This document shows, in pieces, positions 1 through 9,700 of a stretch of DNA of 64,000 bases. A program made the translations under genes and the position numbers. Origin of the DNA: Arthrobacter sp. AFG7.2 (GTDB lineage Bacteria; Actinomycetota; Actinomycetes; Actinomycetales; Micrococcaceae); the NCBI RefSeq assembly GCF_002892835.1, contig NZ_PJMB01000001.1, positions 310,001-374,000 of the forward strand. The letters are read 5' to 3'. Position 1 is the stretch's first letter. Every line of letters starts with the position of its first letter. Under the pieces are notes generated by a model. That model was not told the DNA's origin. It was given only the letters and a program-made list of their open reading frames with translations, and searched no databases.

Positions 1-660
1 GGCCGCGACCTTCTCATCCTCCTGGAGGATGCCCACCGTGATCAGCAGGACGTCCTCGAAGTCAATGACGTTGCGGTCAGTCTTGACATCCTCATAGGAC
101 TGGAAAACCCGTGCCACGGCAGTGAGGTCAAAGCCGCCGGGGGCACCCCTGTCCTGGGCATTTTCCAGGTAGTTCGCGGGTGTCAGCATGGAGACTTTGG
201 CCCACTCGATCTCCGAGGCAAGGTCGCGGATGGAAGCCCTGTCGGTGCTGAGCCGCAGCCGTCGGGCGGCCTCGGCCAGCATCTGGGCTTTGTGGTCCAG
301 GAGGTTGGGCAGCGTTCCGCCAACCGCCTGCGGCCAGAAAAACTGGAGCTGCCGAAGCGCAGCGGCATGAAAGGTGCGTGCCTGCACGTTGCCTGCCCCG
401 AGGTCACGCAGCCGGCTGCGCATCTCGGCAGCGGCGCGGGAGGTAAAGGTCACGGCCAGGAGCCGCTGCGGGGAGTAGACGCCGGAATGGACGCCGTAGG
501 CAATGCGGTGGGTGATGGCCCGTGTTTTGCCCGTTCCCGCGCCGGCCAGGACACACAGCGGTCCGTTCAGGGTGCTGGCGACCTCCCGCTGCTCGGCGTC
601 CAGGCCGCCAAGGATGCGGTCTTCAAGGGATGCTGCCCCATCAAATTGTTCTGTAGTCAC
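1..660 (-). CDS. uvrD2: UvrD2-type superfamily 1 DNA helicase, 5' part (runs off the window)
   Basis: The first 220 residues of a UvrD/Rep-type ATP-dependent 3'-5' DNA helicase are readable on the minus strand; the rest lies left of base 1. A GTG at 660 starts VTTEQFDGAA and leads into the Walker A loop AGAGTGKT, motif Ia (VTFTSRAAAEM), the TFHAAALR segment and a VIDFEDVL stretch, in the order usual for UvrD proteins. The start is inferred because no upstream in-frame ATG fits. UvrD2 is a repair and replication helicase, normally about 700 residues, and sits beside nudC in actinobacteria, as here. The helicase call is firm. The UvrD2 subtype is inferred from neighbours, because the diagnostic C-terminus is missing. 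Confidence 0.85.
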   Translation of the reverse strand, partial: MTTEQFDGAASLEDRILGGLDAEQREVASTLNGPLCVLAGAGTGKTRAITHRIAYGVHSGVYSPQRLLAVTFTSRAAAEMRSRLRDLGAGNVQARTFHAAALRQLQFFWPQAVGGTLPNLLDHKAQMLAEAARRLRLSTDRASIRDLASEIEWAKVSMLTPANYLENAQDRGAPGGFDLTAVARVFQSYEDVKTDRNVIDFEDVLLITVGILQEDEKVAA

Positions 661-718
661 TTCTGCTGCTCTATGTCTCGACTACCGCGTGCTGGAGTCT
701 GATGGATACGTGAAGGGG

Positions 719-1741
719 TCAGGCCTTGGCCCGGTCCTCAATGCGCCCGCCGTACCAATGCTCTATCAGCGAGCGGGCAATGGAGAGCCGGCTGGAGATG
801 GTGATCTCCCCGGTCCGCACAGCTTCCCTGAGTTCCTCACGGCTGAACCAGCGCGCCCTGGTGACCTCAACGCCGTCGGGCCTTGCCTCGGCGTCCTCGG
901 TGACGGCGGTAAATCCAAGCATAAGCGAGGCGGGGAACGGCCAGGACTGCGATCCGAGGTACTGGCAGGCGGCCACCCTGACCCCCACCTCCTCATAGAT
1001 CTCCCGGACTACCGCCTGTTCCAGCGATTCTCCCGGCTCCACGAAACCCGCCAACGTGGAATAGTTCCTGGCGTCCGCCGGACCGCCGCCCCCCAGCAGC
1101 AGCCGCCCGTCCGGGCCAACCACGGTAACAATGATGGCGGGATCTGTCCGGGGATAGTGTTCCGAGGAATCCGCGGGGCATCTCCTGACCCAGCCAGCGG
1201 ATTCCACGTCCGTGGGCGTGCCGCACCGCGGACAGTGGGTGTGGCCCGCGTGCCAGTTGGTGATGGCGCTGGCCTCGATGAAAAGGGCGGTGTGGGTTGC
1301 AGTGAGCACGGCAGCAACATCGCGTAAACCGGCCCAGCGGGCATCGGAGGGGATACCGGCCGTTCCGGGCGCCGCCTGCTCCGGCAGGACGAACAGCAGC
1401 AGCGCAGTTCCCGTTGGGAGGTCTGAATCCGGGAGGGCGGAGCCCAGGTAAATGGTCAGTTCCGGCGCGAAACCGGCCTCGGTAAGGTTCCGGAGCAGCG
1501 GCTGGGCGGCCGTTATGCAGAGGCCTCCGCCCTGCACCAGACCTTGCCGACCGGAGAGCAAAACAGCCAGTGTCTCCGGATTGGCGAGCTGGTCCGCCAG
1601 GAATCCGGGCGCTGCCCTCACGACCGATCCGCGGTCCACGAGCGCCGGCCTGACAGGAAGCAACGTGTCCATGAGGTGGTTTGCAGGCAGCGCCGCCGGC
1701 TGCCCCTGGTAGACCGGTGTAACTGACTCCGCATGGCTCAT
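719..1741 (-). CDS. nudC: NAD(+)/NADH pyrophosphatase, Nudix family NudC
   Basis: A 340-residue Nudix hydrolase that cleaves NAD(H) to NMN(H) and AMP and, in characterised homologues, removes NAD caps from RNA. It shows a zinc-ribbon segment (HCPRCG, then a further Cys in RRCPADSSEH), followed by YPRTDPA and the Nudix box GFVEPGESLEQAVVREIYEE. It also has SQSWPFPASLM, the SQPWPFP-type motif that separates NudC from other Nudix enzymes. The fourth zinc ligand is not an obvious Cys. The ATG at 1741 is chosen because family similarity begins there and a TACGGT box lies six bases upstream; the longer open frame upstream has no homology-like content. The gene precedes uvrD2 and probably shares its transcript. 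Confidence 0.93.
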   Translation of the reverse strand: MSHAESVTPVYQGQPAALPANHLMDTLLPVRPALVDRGSVVRAAPGFLADQLANPETLAVLLSGRQGLVQGGGLCITAAQPLLRNLTEAGFAPELTIYLGSALPDSDLPTGTALLLFVLPEQAAPGTAGIPSDARWAGLRDVAAVLTATHTALFIEASAITNWHAGHTHCPRCGTPTDVESAGWVRRCPADSSEHYPRTDPAIIVTVVGPDGRLLLGGGGPADARNYSTLAGFVEPGESLEQAVVREIYEEVGVRVAACQYLGSQSWPFPASLMLGFTAVTEDAEARPDGVEVTRARWFSREELREAVRTGEITISSRLSIARSLIEHWYGGRIEDRAKA

Positions 1742-1747
1742 AGGTCC

Positions 1748-1753
1748 ACCGTA
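1748..1753 (-). promoter_or_regulatory. -10 box of nudC, leaderless-type
   Basis: TACGGT on the minus strand ends six bases before the nudC ATG, so transcription would begin at or next to the start codon. No Shine-Dalgarno sequence is present. Confidence 0.55.
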
Positions 1754-1878
1754 CTGACTGGGGCTGACAATTGATATTTCGAGGCCCGTCCGGGCTGCGC
1801 CACTCCCCTCATTTGCAGGTATCTGGAGACTCGCCGCCGCCGGACCGGCCTCTCGGACTGCTGGCAATCTACCGTGGA

Positions 1879-3174
1879 ATGGTGAGAAGAAAACCGATTG
1901 AACTGGCAGCCATTGCAACCGCGGCAGTCCCCGGACTGACCCCGACGGCTGTCAGCTCTGCCCCGGACGACCCCGCGGACTTCGACTCAGCCCTGCTCCT
2001 TGACTCGGAGGGGAAGCGCTGGCGGGTCCGGTCGCCGCGCCATGCCGAAGCGAGCGCCCGGCTCGAAACCGAGTTCCTGGTGCTCCGTGCCTTTGCCCCC
2101 GCGATCCGCGCCGAGCTGCCCTTCCTGATGCCCACGGTGGCCGGCAGTGTGCGGCTGGGCAGCCTGAGCACCTTCGTCTACTCGCATCTGGGCGGGACCA
2201 CCCGCAGCGTCGAAGAGCTGACGGCGGGTCCGGACGCACTCGCACGGGAAATCGGCGTTGCGCTGGCCGCAATTCATGACCTGCCGCGGGCCATCGTCAG
2301 CAACGCCGACCTGCCCAGCTACACGCCAAATGAATTCCGGCAGCGGAGGCTGAACGAGCTGGACCAGGCGGCCACCACCGGAAAGATCCCGCCTGCCCTG
2401 CTGCTTCGGTGGGAACACGCGCTGGAGGACGTTTCGCTGTGGCGGTTCAACCCCTGCGTAGTGCACGGCGACCTGCATGAGGACAACCTGCTGGTGGAGG
2501 GGCAGCGTGTTACTGCTGTGACCGGCTGGACCGACCTGCGCATCGGCGATCCCGCAGACGACTTCGCGTGGCTTGTCGCCTCCAATGAGCAGGAGTTCGT
2601 GGACTCCGTCCTGCGGGCCTACACGTCGGGCCGGCGTGACACTCCGGACAAGCACCTGCTGCGGCGCGCAGCGCTCTCGGCTGAATTCGCCCTCGCCCAG
2701 TACCTGGTCAAGGGCATCGCCGCGGGCGATTCCTCGATGGTGTCAGAAGCCGAAGAGATGCTGGCCACCCTGGCAAGTGACATTGCGGAGCACGGCGGAC
2801 AGCCCATCAGCGTTGAACCGCTTCCCGCCGCGGGACCTGGAACGCTGCCTTCTGGTGCGGCCGCCTCCGGGGAACAGGCAGCTGCGGCCGCGCAGGCTGT
2901 CCCCGCCATGCGGGCTGCCGACGACGGCGTGCCGGGCACAGTGCCGCCGGTTACCGTCCTTCCCGTCCCGGCAGCCCAGCCGGCAGTGCACGTGACCCCG
3001 ATTCCAGCGGAGCCTCTGGACGCGCCCGCACCGGACGGGGCTGAAGGCGCCGGTGCCAAGGCCCGCGGCATAAAGACCGAGGGCTCTGTCCCGTCAGGCG
3101 GTCCGGATGACACCTCCACCGCGGCCATTACCATTGTGGACGCCAAGAAGAACCCGGCTCAGGGCCTTCAGTAG
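1879..3174 (+). CDS. Aminoglycoside/macrolide phosphotransferase-like protein with altered metal-binding motif
   Basis: A 431-residue APH/Mph-fold protein. Residues 1 to about 300 form the kinase-like domain, with the Brenner-type catalytic loop HGDLHEDN at about 196-203 and GDPADDFAWL shortly after. The usual IDW that supplies the metal-binding Asp reads TGW here, with Gly at about 216. This suggests a pseudokinase or unusual chemistry. The last roughly 130 residues are Ala/Pro-rich, low complexity and probably disordered. The ATG at 1879 is chosen because conserved-looking sequence (MVRRKPIELAAIATAAVPG) starts there; CAATCT eight bases upstream could be a -10 box. It is convergent with adnB, only ten bases apart. 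Drug resistance should not be assumed; the substrate is unknown. Confidence 0.75.
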   Translation: MVRRKPIELAAIATAAVPGLTPTAVSSAPDDPADFDSALLLDSEGKRWRVRSPRHAEASARLETEFLVLRAFAPAIRAELPFLMPTVAGSVRLGSLSTFVYSHLGGTTRSVEELTAGPDALAREIGVALAAIHDLPRAIVSNADLPSYTPNEFRQRRLNELDQAATTGKIPPALLLRWEHALEDVSLWRFNPCVVHGDLHEDNLLVEGQRVTAVTGWTDLRIGDPADDFAWLVASNEQEFVDSVLRAYTSGRRDTPDKHLLRRAALSAEFALAQYLVKGIAAGDSSMVSEAEEMLATLASDIAEHGGQPISVEPLPAAGPGTLPSGAAASGEQAAAAAQAVPAMRAADDGVPGTVPPVTVLPVPAAQPAVHVTPIPAEPLDAPAPDGAEGAGAKARGIKTEGSVPSGGPDDTSTAAITIVDAKKNPAQGLQ

Positions 3175-3184
3175 AGGCACCCTC

Positions 3185-6100
3185 TTAGGGGGACGTCAGG
3201 GCGCCCGCCACGATCTCCTCGAGCTGCGCGGCTGTTCCGAGGTCGTGCGGCCGGACCACCTCGTTGTCTGCGACGTAGAAGAACGCCGCCCGGACGTCCT
3301 CCAGTGGTACACCTTTCAGGCGGGACCATGCCAGGCGGTACACGGCAAGCTGTACTGCCCTGGTCCGCAAGTGGGCACCTGACGGCTTTCGTCCGGTTTT
3401 CCAGTCCACAAGGTCCCAGCGGCCGTCAGCATCCTGGAAAACCGCGTCGATCCGTCCACGGACCACCACGTCCCCTACGCGTGTTTCCACCGGCACCTCA
3501 ACAAAGGCCGGCGAGCGGTGTGCCCAGGGGGATGACCGGAAGGTGGCCACCATGGCGTCGAGGTCATAGGCCGCATCAATATGTTCGTCCGAGCCCGGGG
3601 CTTCGCCAAGGTCCAGCATGCCGGCGTTACCGAAGTACTCTTCCACCCATGCGTGAAAAGCTGTTCCCTTCCGTGCCGACATGCCGGGTTCCCGGGGAAC
3701 CGGCCTGCGAAGCCGCCACAATACCGCAGAGGGGTCTTCCCCCAGGTCCACCAGAGTGGATGCGGAGATGTGGGTGGGGAGGTGGACGTCCTGCGCTGAG
3801 GACCTCCTTGCGCGCCGTTCCAGCAGCAGTTCGGCTTCCCTTGCCCAGCCGGCAGCCGGGCCAGGCAGTTCCGGGTCCCGGTCCAGCCTGGGATCCGCAA
3901 TGAACTGTGCACCGTCGGTACCGTCATCCTGCCTTGAGGTGCCCCGGACATAATCCGTGGTCTCCAAGGCGGCCAGCACGCGGGCAGAGGCGCTTTCCAT
4001 GGCATCCCTGCGGCCATTGGCAAGCCGCAGGCGCTCCCCCGTCCGGGGATCCAGCGGCCCTTCCAACGGGTCATAGGGCCACCCGGCCACCTCCACATCA
4101 AGTGTCAGGGGGCTGGTCTCAGGCAGGGAAGCCTCCTCCACGGAACGATGATGGATGACCGCTTTTGCCGCAAGGCCGTCGCCTGCCGGTGTGGCCAGCC
4201 TCTCGAGCTCTGCCAGGAACGGTGACATCTCTGCCCGTCCTGTCCTGGATCCAACCCAGGCGGCGCTGGATGCCCACAGTACGTGCTTGGCCCGGGTGTA
4301 AGCCACGTACGCCAGGCGGCGCTCCTCTGACTCCCCATGCGCCTGGACGGCCGCCTTGAAGTCCTTTTCCGCGTCAAGCCAGCCCTTTTGGTCAGGCTGG
4401 TCCAGGTCCCACTGGGGCAGGTCCGCCCTGTCGCCCCGCAGCGGCCATGGCAACGCCGCAGAGCCGCTGCTCCAGCGCGAGTCGCGGTCGCTGGGAAAGT
4501 CCTTTGCATTCAGGCCCGGCACGAACACAACGTCCCATTCCAAACCCTTGGAAGCATGGACGGTCAGCAGTTGCACGGCCTCACGGTTGACGTCGCTCGG
4601 CGGTGCTTCGAGGCCGTTTTCTTCCGCCGAGGCGGCCTCCAGCCAGGACAGGAAAGCGAGGATGTCCACGCGCTGGGATGTCCGCAGGAATCCAGCGGCC
4701 GCATCCTGGAAGGCATCAAGGTTCCGGCGGGCCTGATGGATGCTGACACCCGGCCGCGCGGCAACCTCGATATCCAGGAGCATTGCCCTTTCCACTTCCC
4801 CCAACAGAGTAGTGAGATCGTCTCCAAGGTAGCTGCGGAGTTGGCGAAGCTCAGCGGACAGCCGGAGCATGCGTTCACGCGCGGCCGGTGTCAGGGTCCT
4901 GCCGTTCGAGGAGGTCCATCCCTCCCGGGGGAGCCAGTCCAGCGCCTCAACCAGGCTGGCACCATCGGTCAAATCACCTTCAAGGACCGCCGGTCCGGCC
5001 TCCGAAAGGTGCTGGTCCTCTATTCCAGCCTGGCCCCGGCGGCGCGCGAGGTGGCTGGACCAGTCCCTGAGAGCCATCAGGTCTGACGGACCAATCCGCC
5101 ACCGTGCCCCGGCAAGCAGCCGCATCAGCGCGTCAGCGCGCCCAGGATCGGCAAGGACACGCAAAGTAGCCACTAGGTCCACGATTTCAGGAGTGTCGAG
5201 CAGCCCGCCAAGGCCGACGATTTCATAGGCGATTCCGCGGGCCTCCAACTGCCGCCGGATGGGTTCCATCTGCGCGCGCCGCCGGCAGAGGACGGCGATT
5301 GCGGGCGGAAGCGGTGAACCGTCGGGCTTAAGCTCAAAGTCCGTCACCCGGTATCTCAGTAGGTCATCAGCGAGTGCAGAAGCTTCTTCAACGTCGCTGA
5401 CGAACCGGCCCAACACCACCGATCCTGCCACCGCATGTGGACTAGGCTGCAGCGGCGGCACTTCAGGCGCAGCAGATCCGTTCCCGCCGGCAGGACCACG
5501 CTGCGCGGCTGCCCGGCCAAGGGATTCAGACATGACGTTGGCAGCGGAAAGGATGGATCGCCCGTTGCGCCATGCCGTGGTCAGGTATGACGTGGGAGCA
5601 GGCGCCCAGCTTACGGCGGTGTCTGCTGTTCCCGTTCCTGCAGGCCCCGTCCTCACGGGAAACTCGCGCACAAAATGGAACAGTTGCCCCGCGGATGCGC
5701 CCCGGAAACCGTAGATGGACTGATTGGGATCACCGACAGCAGTCACTGCGTGCCCGCCCCCGAAGAGCCTCGAGAACAGGACGAGCTGGGCATGTGAGGT
5801 GTCCTGGAATTCGTCCAGCAGGACCACCTTGTACCGCTGCCGCTCCATTTGTGCCGCGAGCGGGACTTCCTGCGCCACACGGGCCGCAAGGGCGACCAGG
5901 TCCCCGAAGTCCAGCGCACCCCGGGCACGCTTGGCCATCGCGTAACGGCCAACCATGTCGGCCACGCTTGCCCTGGTCCTCAGCATCCCGGCGAGGTCGG
6001 CTGCCGCCTGCGGGGGGTTTTTCTTCTTGGCGGCAAGATAAGGCAGTGACTCGAAGTCCGAGAGCCGCGCCATCAGCCAGGCCTCGACGTCCTCGGGTTC

Positions 6101-6787
6101 CTGAAGGTGCTCTGCGCACTCACCCGCCAGCTGAATGACTGCCTTTACCAGCGTGGACTTGGCGGCACGAAAATGCCCGTACTCGCCGTCGTACGCCTCA
6201 ACAACCTCGCTGGCCAGCTGCCACGCCTGCGCGCCGCCCAACAGGACCACATCACGCTCCACACCAAGGCGGAGTCCATAGTCGGACACAATGCCGCTTG
6301 CGAACGAGTGGTAGGTGGAAACCTTCGGTTCAAGGGCGTCGCTGCTGAGCAGTCCTTCCGGGAACACGCCGGGCCCGCTGGGCTGGGCTTTGTCCTGCGC
6401 AGGCCTGTCCTGGGCAACCAGCCGCTGAAGGGCAGCCAGCTTCGCCCGGATGCGGGACGCCAGCTCACCGGCTGCCTTCCGGGTGAACGTCACACCCAGT
6501 ACTTCCTCGGGCCTGACCCACCCGTTAGCTACCAGCCATACAACCCGGTCCGCCATCGTGGCCGTCTTTCCAGACCCTGCTCCGGCAATGACCAGCCTCG
6601 GAGCCAGCGGCGACGAAATGATGGCCGACTGCTCAGGGGTGGGTACGTTCTTCTCACCCAGCAGTTCAGAAAGCTCCTCTGGGCTGAAACGCGGTGGCGG
6701 GGTTCCGGCGCCCGGCCGGGCGGCGGGTGCCCCCTCCCCTGACGGTCCGGCGGGGAGGCCAGCCTCTTGCTCTCGGACATCCTGCAT
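3185..6787 (-). CDS. adnB: ATP-dependent helicase-nuclease subunit AdnB
   Basis: A 1200-residue subunit of the AdnAB motor-nuclease that resects DNA double-strand breaks in actinobacteria, the counterpart of RecBCD and AddAB. The N-terminal UvrD-like motor is intact: AGAGSGKT at about 68-75, TFTRKAAGELA, LLDEFQDTS near 320, AVGDPNQSIYGFRG, TVHASKGLEWDVVF and YVAYTRAKHVL. The C-terminal RecB-type nuclease has GTAFHAWVEEYF, GRIDAVFQD and LVDWKTGRKP (about 1120), followed by QLAVYR. I start it at the ATG at 6787, which overlaps the adnA stop by one base (TAATG). An ATG at 6826 would add 13 residues inside adnA. Mycobacterial AdnB is near 1100 residues, so this one is slightly long. Confidence 0.93.
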   Translation of the reverse strand: MQDVREQEAGLPAGPSGEGAPAARPGAGTPPPRFSPEELSELLGEKNVPTPEQSAIISSPLAPRLVIAGAGSGKTATMADRVVWLVANGWVRPEEVLGVTFTRKAAGELASRIRAKLAALQRLVAQDRPAQDKAQPSGPGVFPEGLLSSDALEPKVSTYHSFASGIVSDYGLRLGVERDVVLLGGAQAWQLASEVVEAYDGEYGHFRAAKSTLVKAVIQLAGECAEHLQEPEDVEAWLMARLSDFESLPYLAAKKKNPPQAAADLAGMLRTRASVADMVGRYAMAKRARGALDFGDLVALAARVAQEVPLAAQMERQRYKVVLLDEFQDTSHAQLVLFSRLFGGGHAVTAVGDPNQSIYGFRGASAGQLFHFVREFPVRTGPAGTGTADTAVSWAPAPTSYLTTAWRNGRSILSAANVMSESLGRAAAQRGPAGGNGSAAPEVPPLQPSPHAVAGSVVLGRFVSDVEEASALADDLLRYRVTDFELKPDGSPLPPAIAVLCRRRAQMEPIRRQLEARGIAYEIVGLGGLLDTPEIVDLVATLRVLADPGRADALMRLLAGARWRIGPSDLMALRDWSSHLARRRGQAGIEDQHLSEAGPAVLEGDLTDGASLVEALDWLPREGWTSSNGRTLTPAARERMLRLSAELRQLRSYLGDDLTTLLGEVERAMLLDIEVAARPGVSIHQARRNLDAFQDAAAGFLRTSQRVDILAFLSWLEAASAEENGLEAPPSDVNREAVQLLTVHASKGLEWDVVFVPGLNAKDFPSDRDSRWSSGSAALPWPLRGDRADLPQWDLDQPDQKGWLDAEKDFKAAVQAHGESEERRLAYVAYTRAKHVLWASSAAWVGSRTGRAEMSPFLAELERLATPAGDGLAAKAVIHHRSVEEASLPETSPLTLDVEVAGWPYDPLEGPLDPRTGERLRLANGRRDAMESASARVLAALETTDYVRGTSRQDDGTDGAQFIADPRLDRDPELPGPAAGWAREAELLLERRARRSSAQDVHLPTHISASTLVDLGEDPSAVLWRLRRPVPREPGMSARKGTAFHAWVEEYFGNAGMLDLGEAPGSDEHIDAAYDLDAMVATFRSSPWAHRSPAFVEVPVETRVGDVVVRGRIDAVFQDADGRWDLVDWKTGRKPSGAHLRTRAVQLAVYRLAWSRLKGVPLEDVRAAFFYVADNEVVRPHDLGTAAQLEEIVAGALTSP

Positions 6788-9700
6788 TATTCGGTCACTT
6801 GCCTTCCACGCACGCACAACGGACACACCTCCGGGAGCCGGCAGCCGTGGCCGCCATGGCTTCCCTTTGCCGGATCGTGCCGCGCCTCGAAGGTACTGCC
6901 TCCCATCACAGCAGCTGCCTCCTTCACCATGTCCAGAGCCCAGTTCTCCTGGGGATCGATCGGATCCTGCTGCTGGATGGCTGGATTTTTTGCTCCCGTT
7001 CCAAGCTGGGCAAGCACAGCTCCGCCGGGCAGCGGGGCGCCCGGGCTGTCCGGACCGTCCTGGAAGCCACCGGCGAGTACCGCAGCCTGGTACGCGCCAA
7101 GCTGGGGATGCCGTGACAATTCCCCTTTGCCGGGCTGCCGTTTCCCTGTTTTCACATCGACAATGACCAGCCTGCCATCGCCATCTATCTCAAGCCGGTC
7201 CACCTGGCCGCGCAGGACCGCTTCCCGGTCTTCCGCATCATCGATTGGGATCCGCCCAAGTGCCACCTCGAAATCCTGTTCCACCCCAAGCAGGCTGCGT
7301 CCCTCGCCCCGCATAAGGAGGACGTACTGGGCCAGCTTGCGCACCATGGACTCGGCACGCTGAAAATCAAGACGTCCCTCCCAGTTGTCCTTCATCCCCA
7401 AGGCGGGCCAGCGCCGGACCAGCTCCGCGACATACTCGGATCCGGACGCGTCCGGCAGTTCCTGGGCTATGGCGTGGACCAGGGTGCCAAGGCTTCGGGC
7501 AAAGTCGGTAGCAGCTTCACCTCCGGCGGCCTGTACAAACCAGTCGAGCGGAGACTTCTGCACTGTTTCAACTTTTGACGGCGATACAAATACCGTACCG
7601 CCGGGTGGAACCACTGCCTCGGCGGATGTCAGGTCCGGGAGCCCCCACCAGCTCGCGGGATGCGCGCCCGGAACCGGCGGTTCTGCTTTCGCCAGGCGGG
7701 CCAGCACCCTGCCGGCCTCCTCCGCCTGGGCAGCGTCCCGTCCGTCCATCTGGGCGTACTGCCGAAGCTCAGCCACAAGGGCCCGCAGTGTCATAGGGCG
7801 CTCCACCGCTGTAAAGCCGCGGCTGTCCTGTCCAGGTGCCAGGGGTGCAACGTAGTCCAGGAAAGAGGACGGCTGGTCGTCCTCAGAGGAAACCGCCGTG
7901 CAGACCAGCAGTTCGCGGGCACGGGAGACAGCCGTGGAAAAACTTCGCAGCTCGTCATACCGGATGTCCCGGAGCAGGCTCAACGGATCCCGCTGCAGTG
8001 CATACCCTGCCCCATGCTCCACTGCGTCGCTGTACAAGGTGCTTCCCAGGAGCTCGCCGCGTAACCGGGTGTTGGGCCACACGCCTTCCAGCAGGCCGGC
8101 AACTATCACCACGGGCCATTCCCGTCCGGCTGCGCTGGCGGGCGTCATGAGTTCCACAGCATCATCCACCTGCGCACGGGCTGCAAGGGTGTCCATGGGA
8201 AGCTCCTGGTTCAGGAGATATTCGAGAAACTGCTCAGGGCCTGCGCCGGGCATCTGGTCAACGTATCGCTCGGCGGTGTGGAAGAGGGCCATCATGGCGT
8301 CCAGGTCGCGGTCCGCCCGCGCTCCGTGCGGACCGCCGGCGAGCGCAGTTTCTGTCCACGTACCACCCAGTCCTGCGGAATGCCAGAGCGCCCAGAGGAC
8401 GGATTCCGCGTTGGCACCTGGCTCTTCGGCGGCCCGGCTGCCGGCCTGGATCATTCGAGCTGCCCGGCGGGCGGCGCGGCCCTCAATGCCGAGGGTCGAC
8501 AGGGCTCCAGGCTGCAGCAGCGCCTCAACCAGCAATGCATCACTGGTCCGGCCCCCGCCGGCCAGTATCTCTTCCTTCCTCAGCGATTGCCGCAGCCGTC
8601 GGAGCTCGATGGACGTTGCACCACCGATCCTGGATGTCAGGAGCGACACGGCAGCTTCCGGGGTCAGCAGCGCGGGGTCCAGCGCGATGGCAAACGCATC
8701 TAGGAGCGGACGGACGGCCACCTCGTCCCGGACGGCGGATTCGGCCACGGGAACGCGCACGGCGATGCCCTGGCCGGAAAGATACCGCTGGAACTCACTG
8801 ACCTGCGCGCCGTTGCGAACAATGACAGCGAGCTGGGCAAGCTCCCGGCCGTGGTTGATGTGCTGGTCCAGGATTCGTTGGGCCACATACCGCAGCTCAT
8901 GCACGGCGGACGGAACGAGGTGTGCTTCCACTGCACCCTGCGGCCTCTTTCCGCCAGGCTGTTCAAGACGCCGGGCGAGCTGTCCGCCTGCCCGCTGGGA
9001 GATCCGTCCGGCGACCCCCAGCCACGCTTCGGCGACTGCAGCCGCATGCCGGTGGGCATACCGCAAGGGACGCTCCAGAACCAGGGAGTCCGGCGAAAGC
9101 AGGTGCGGCAGTTCGGCTACCAGGTCGGGCCGTGCCCCGCGGAAGCCCTGGACCACGGTGTCCGGCGAAAAGGTCACATAGCAGTCCTTCCCGGCAGCAA
9201 TATCTGCCAGCAGCTCGAAGACTGCGGGGTTGGCTTCCTGGATGTCGTCCACAAGGATCACCTGCAGCCGCTCCCGTTCCGCCGCCAGGAACGCAGGCGA
9301 GTCCTGGAAGATTTGCCGTGCGGCGGTGATGATTCCAGCAGGGTCAAAGGCCTCGGGCATCCGCAGGTCCAGGACGTCCCGGTACTCCGCATACAGCGCA
9401 GCAGCGGCGATCCAGTCAGGCCTCCCGCATTCATGGCCAAGCCGAACCAGGTCTTCGGGTGTCCGGCCCGACTCGATGATGCGGTCAAACAGCTGTCGGA
9501 CTTCCTGCCGGAAGCCCCTCGTTTCCAATGCACCTTCCAGATCGGCGGGCCACGGCAGTTCCAGCCCCGGAAGCCGGTGTCCTTCAAGGAGTTCCTTGAT
9601 GATGAGGTCCTGCTCCGGGCCGGAAAGGAGCCTGGGCGGCCTGGCCAGGGGAAGGATTCCTTCAGCCTTCGCCCGCCGGATCACGTCGAAGGCGTAGGAG

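Noticed and set aside
1879..3174. Antibiotic resistance phosphotransferase
   Set aside because: The fold matches but a catalytic metal ligand is missing and the gene sits in a conserved repair block, not on a mobile element.
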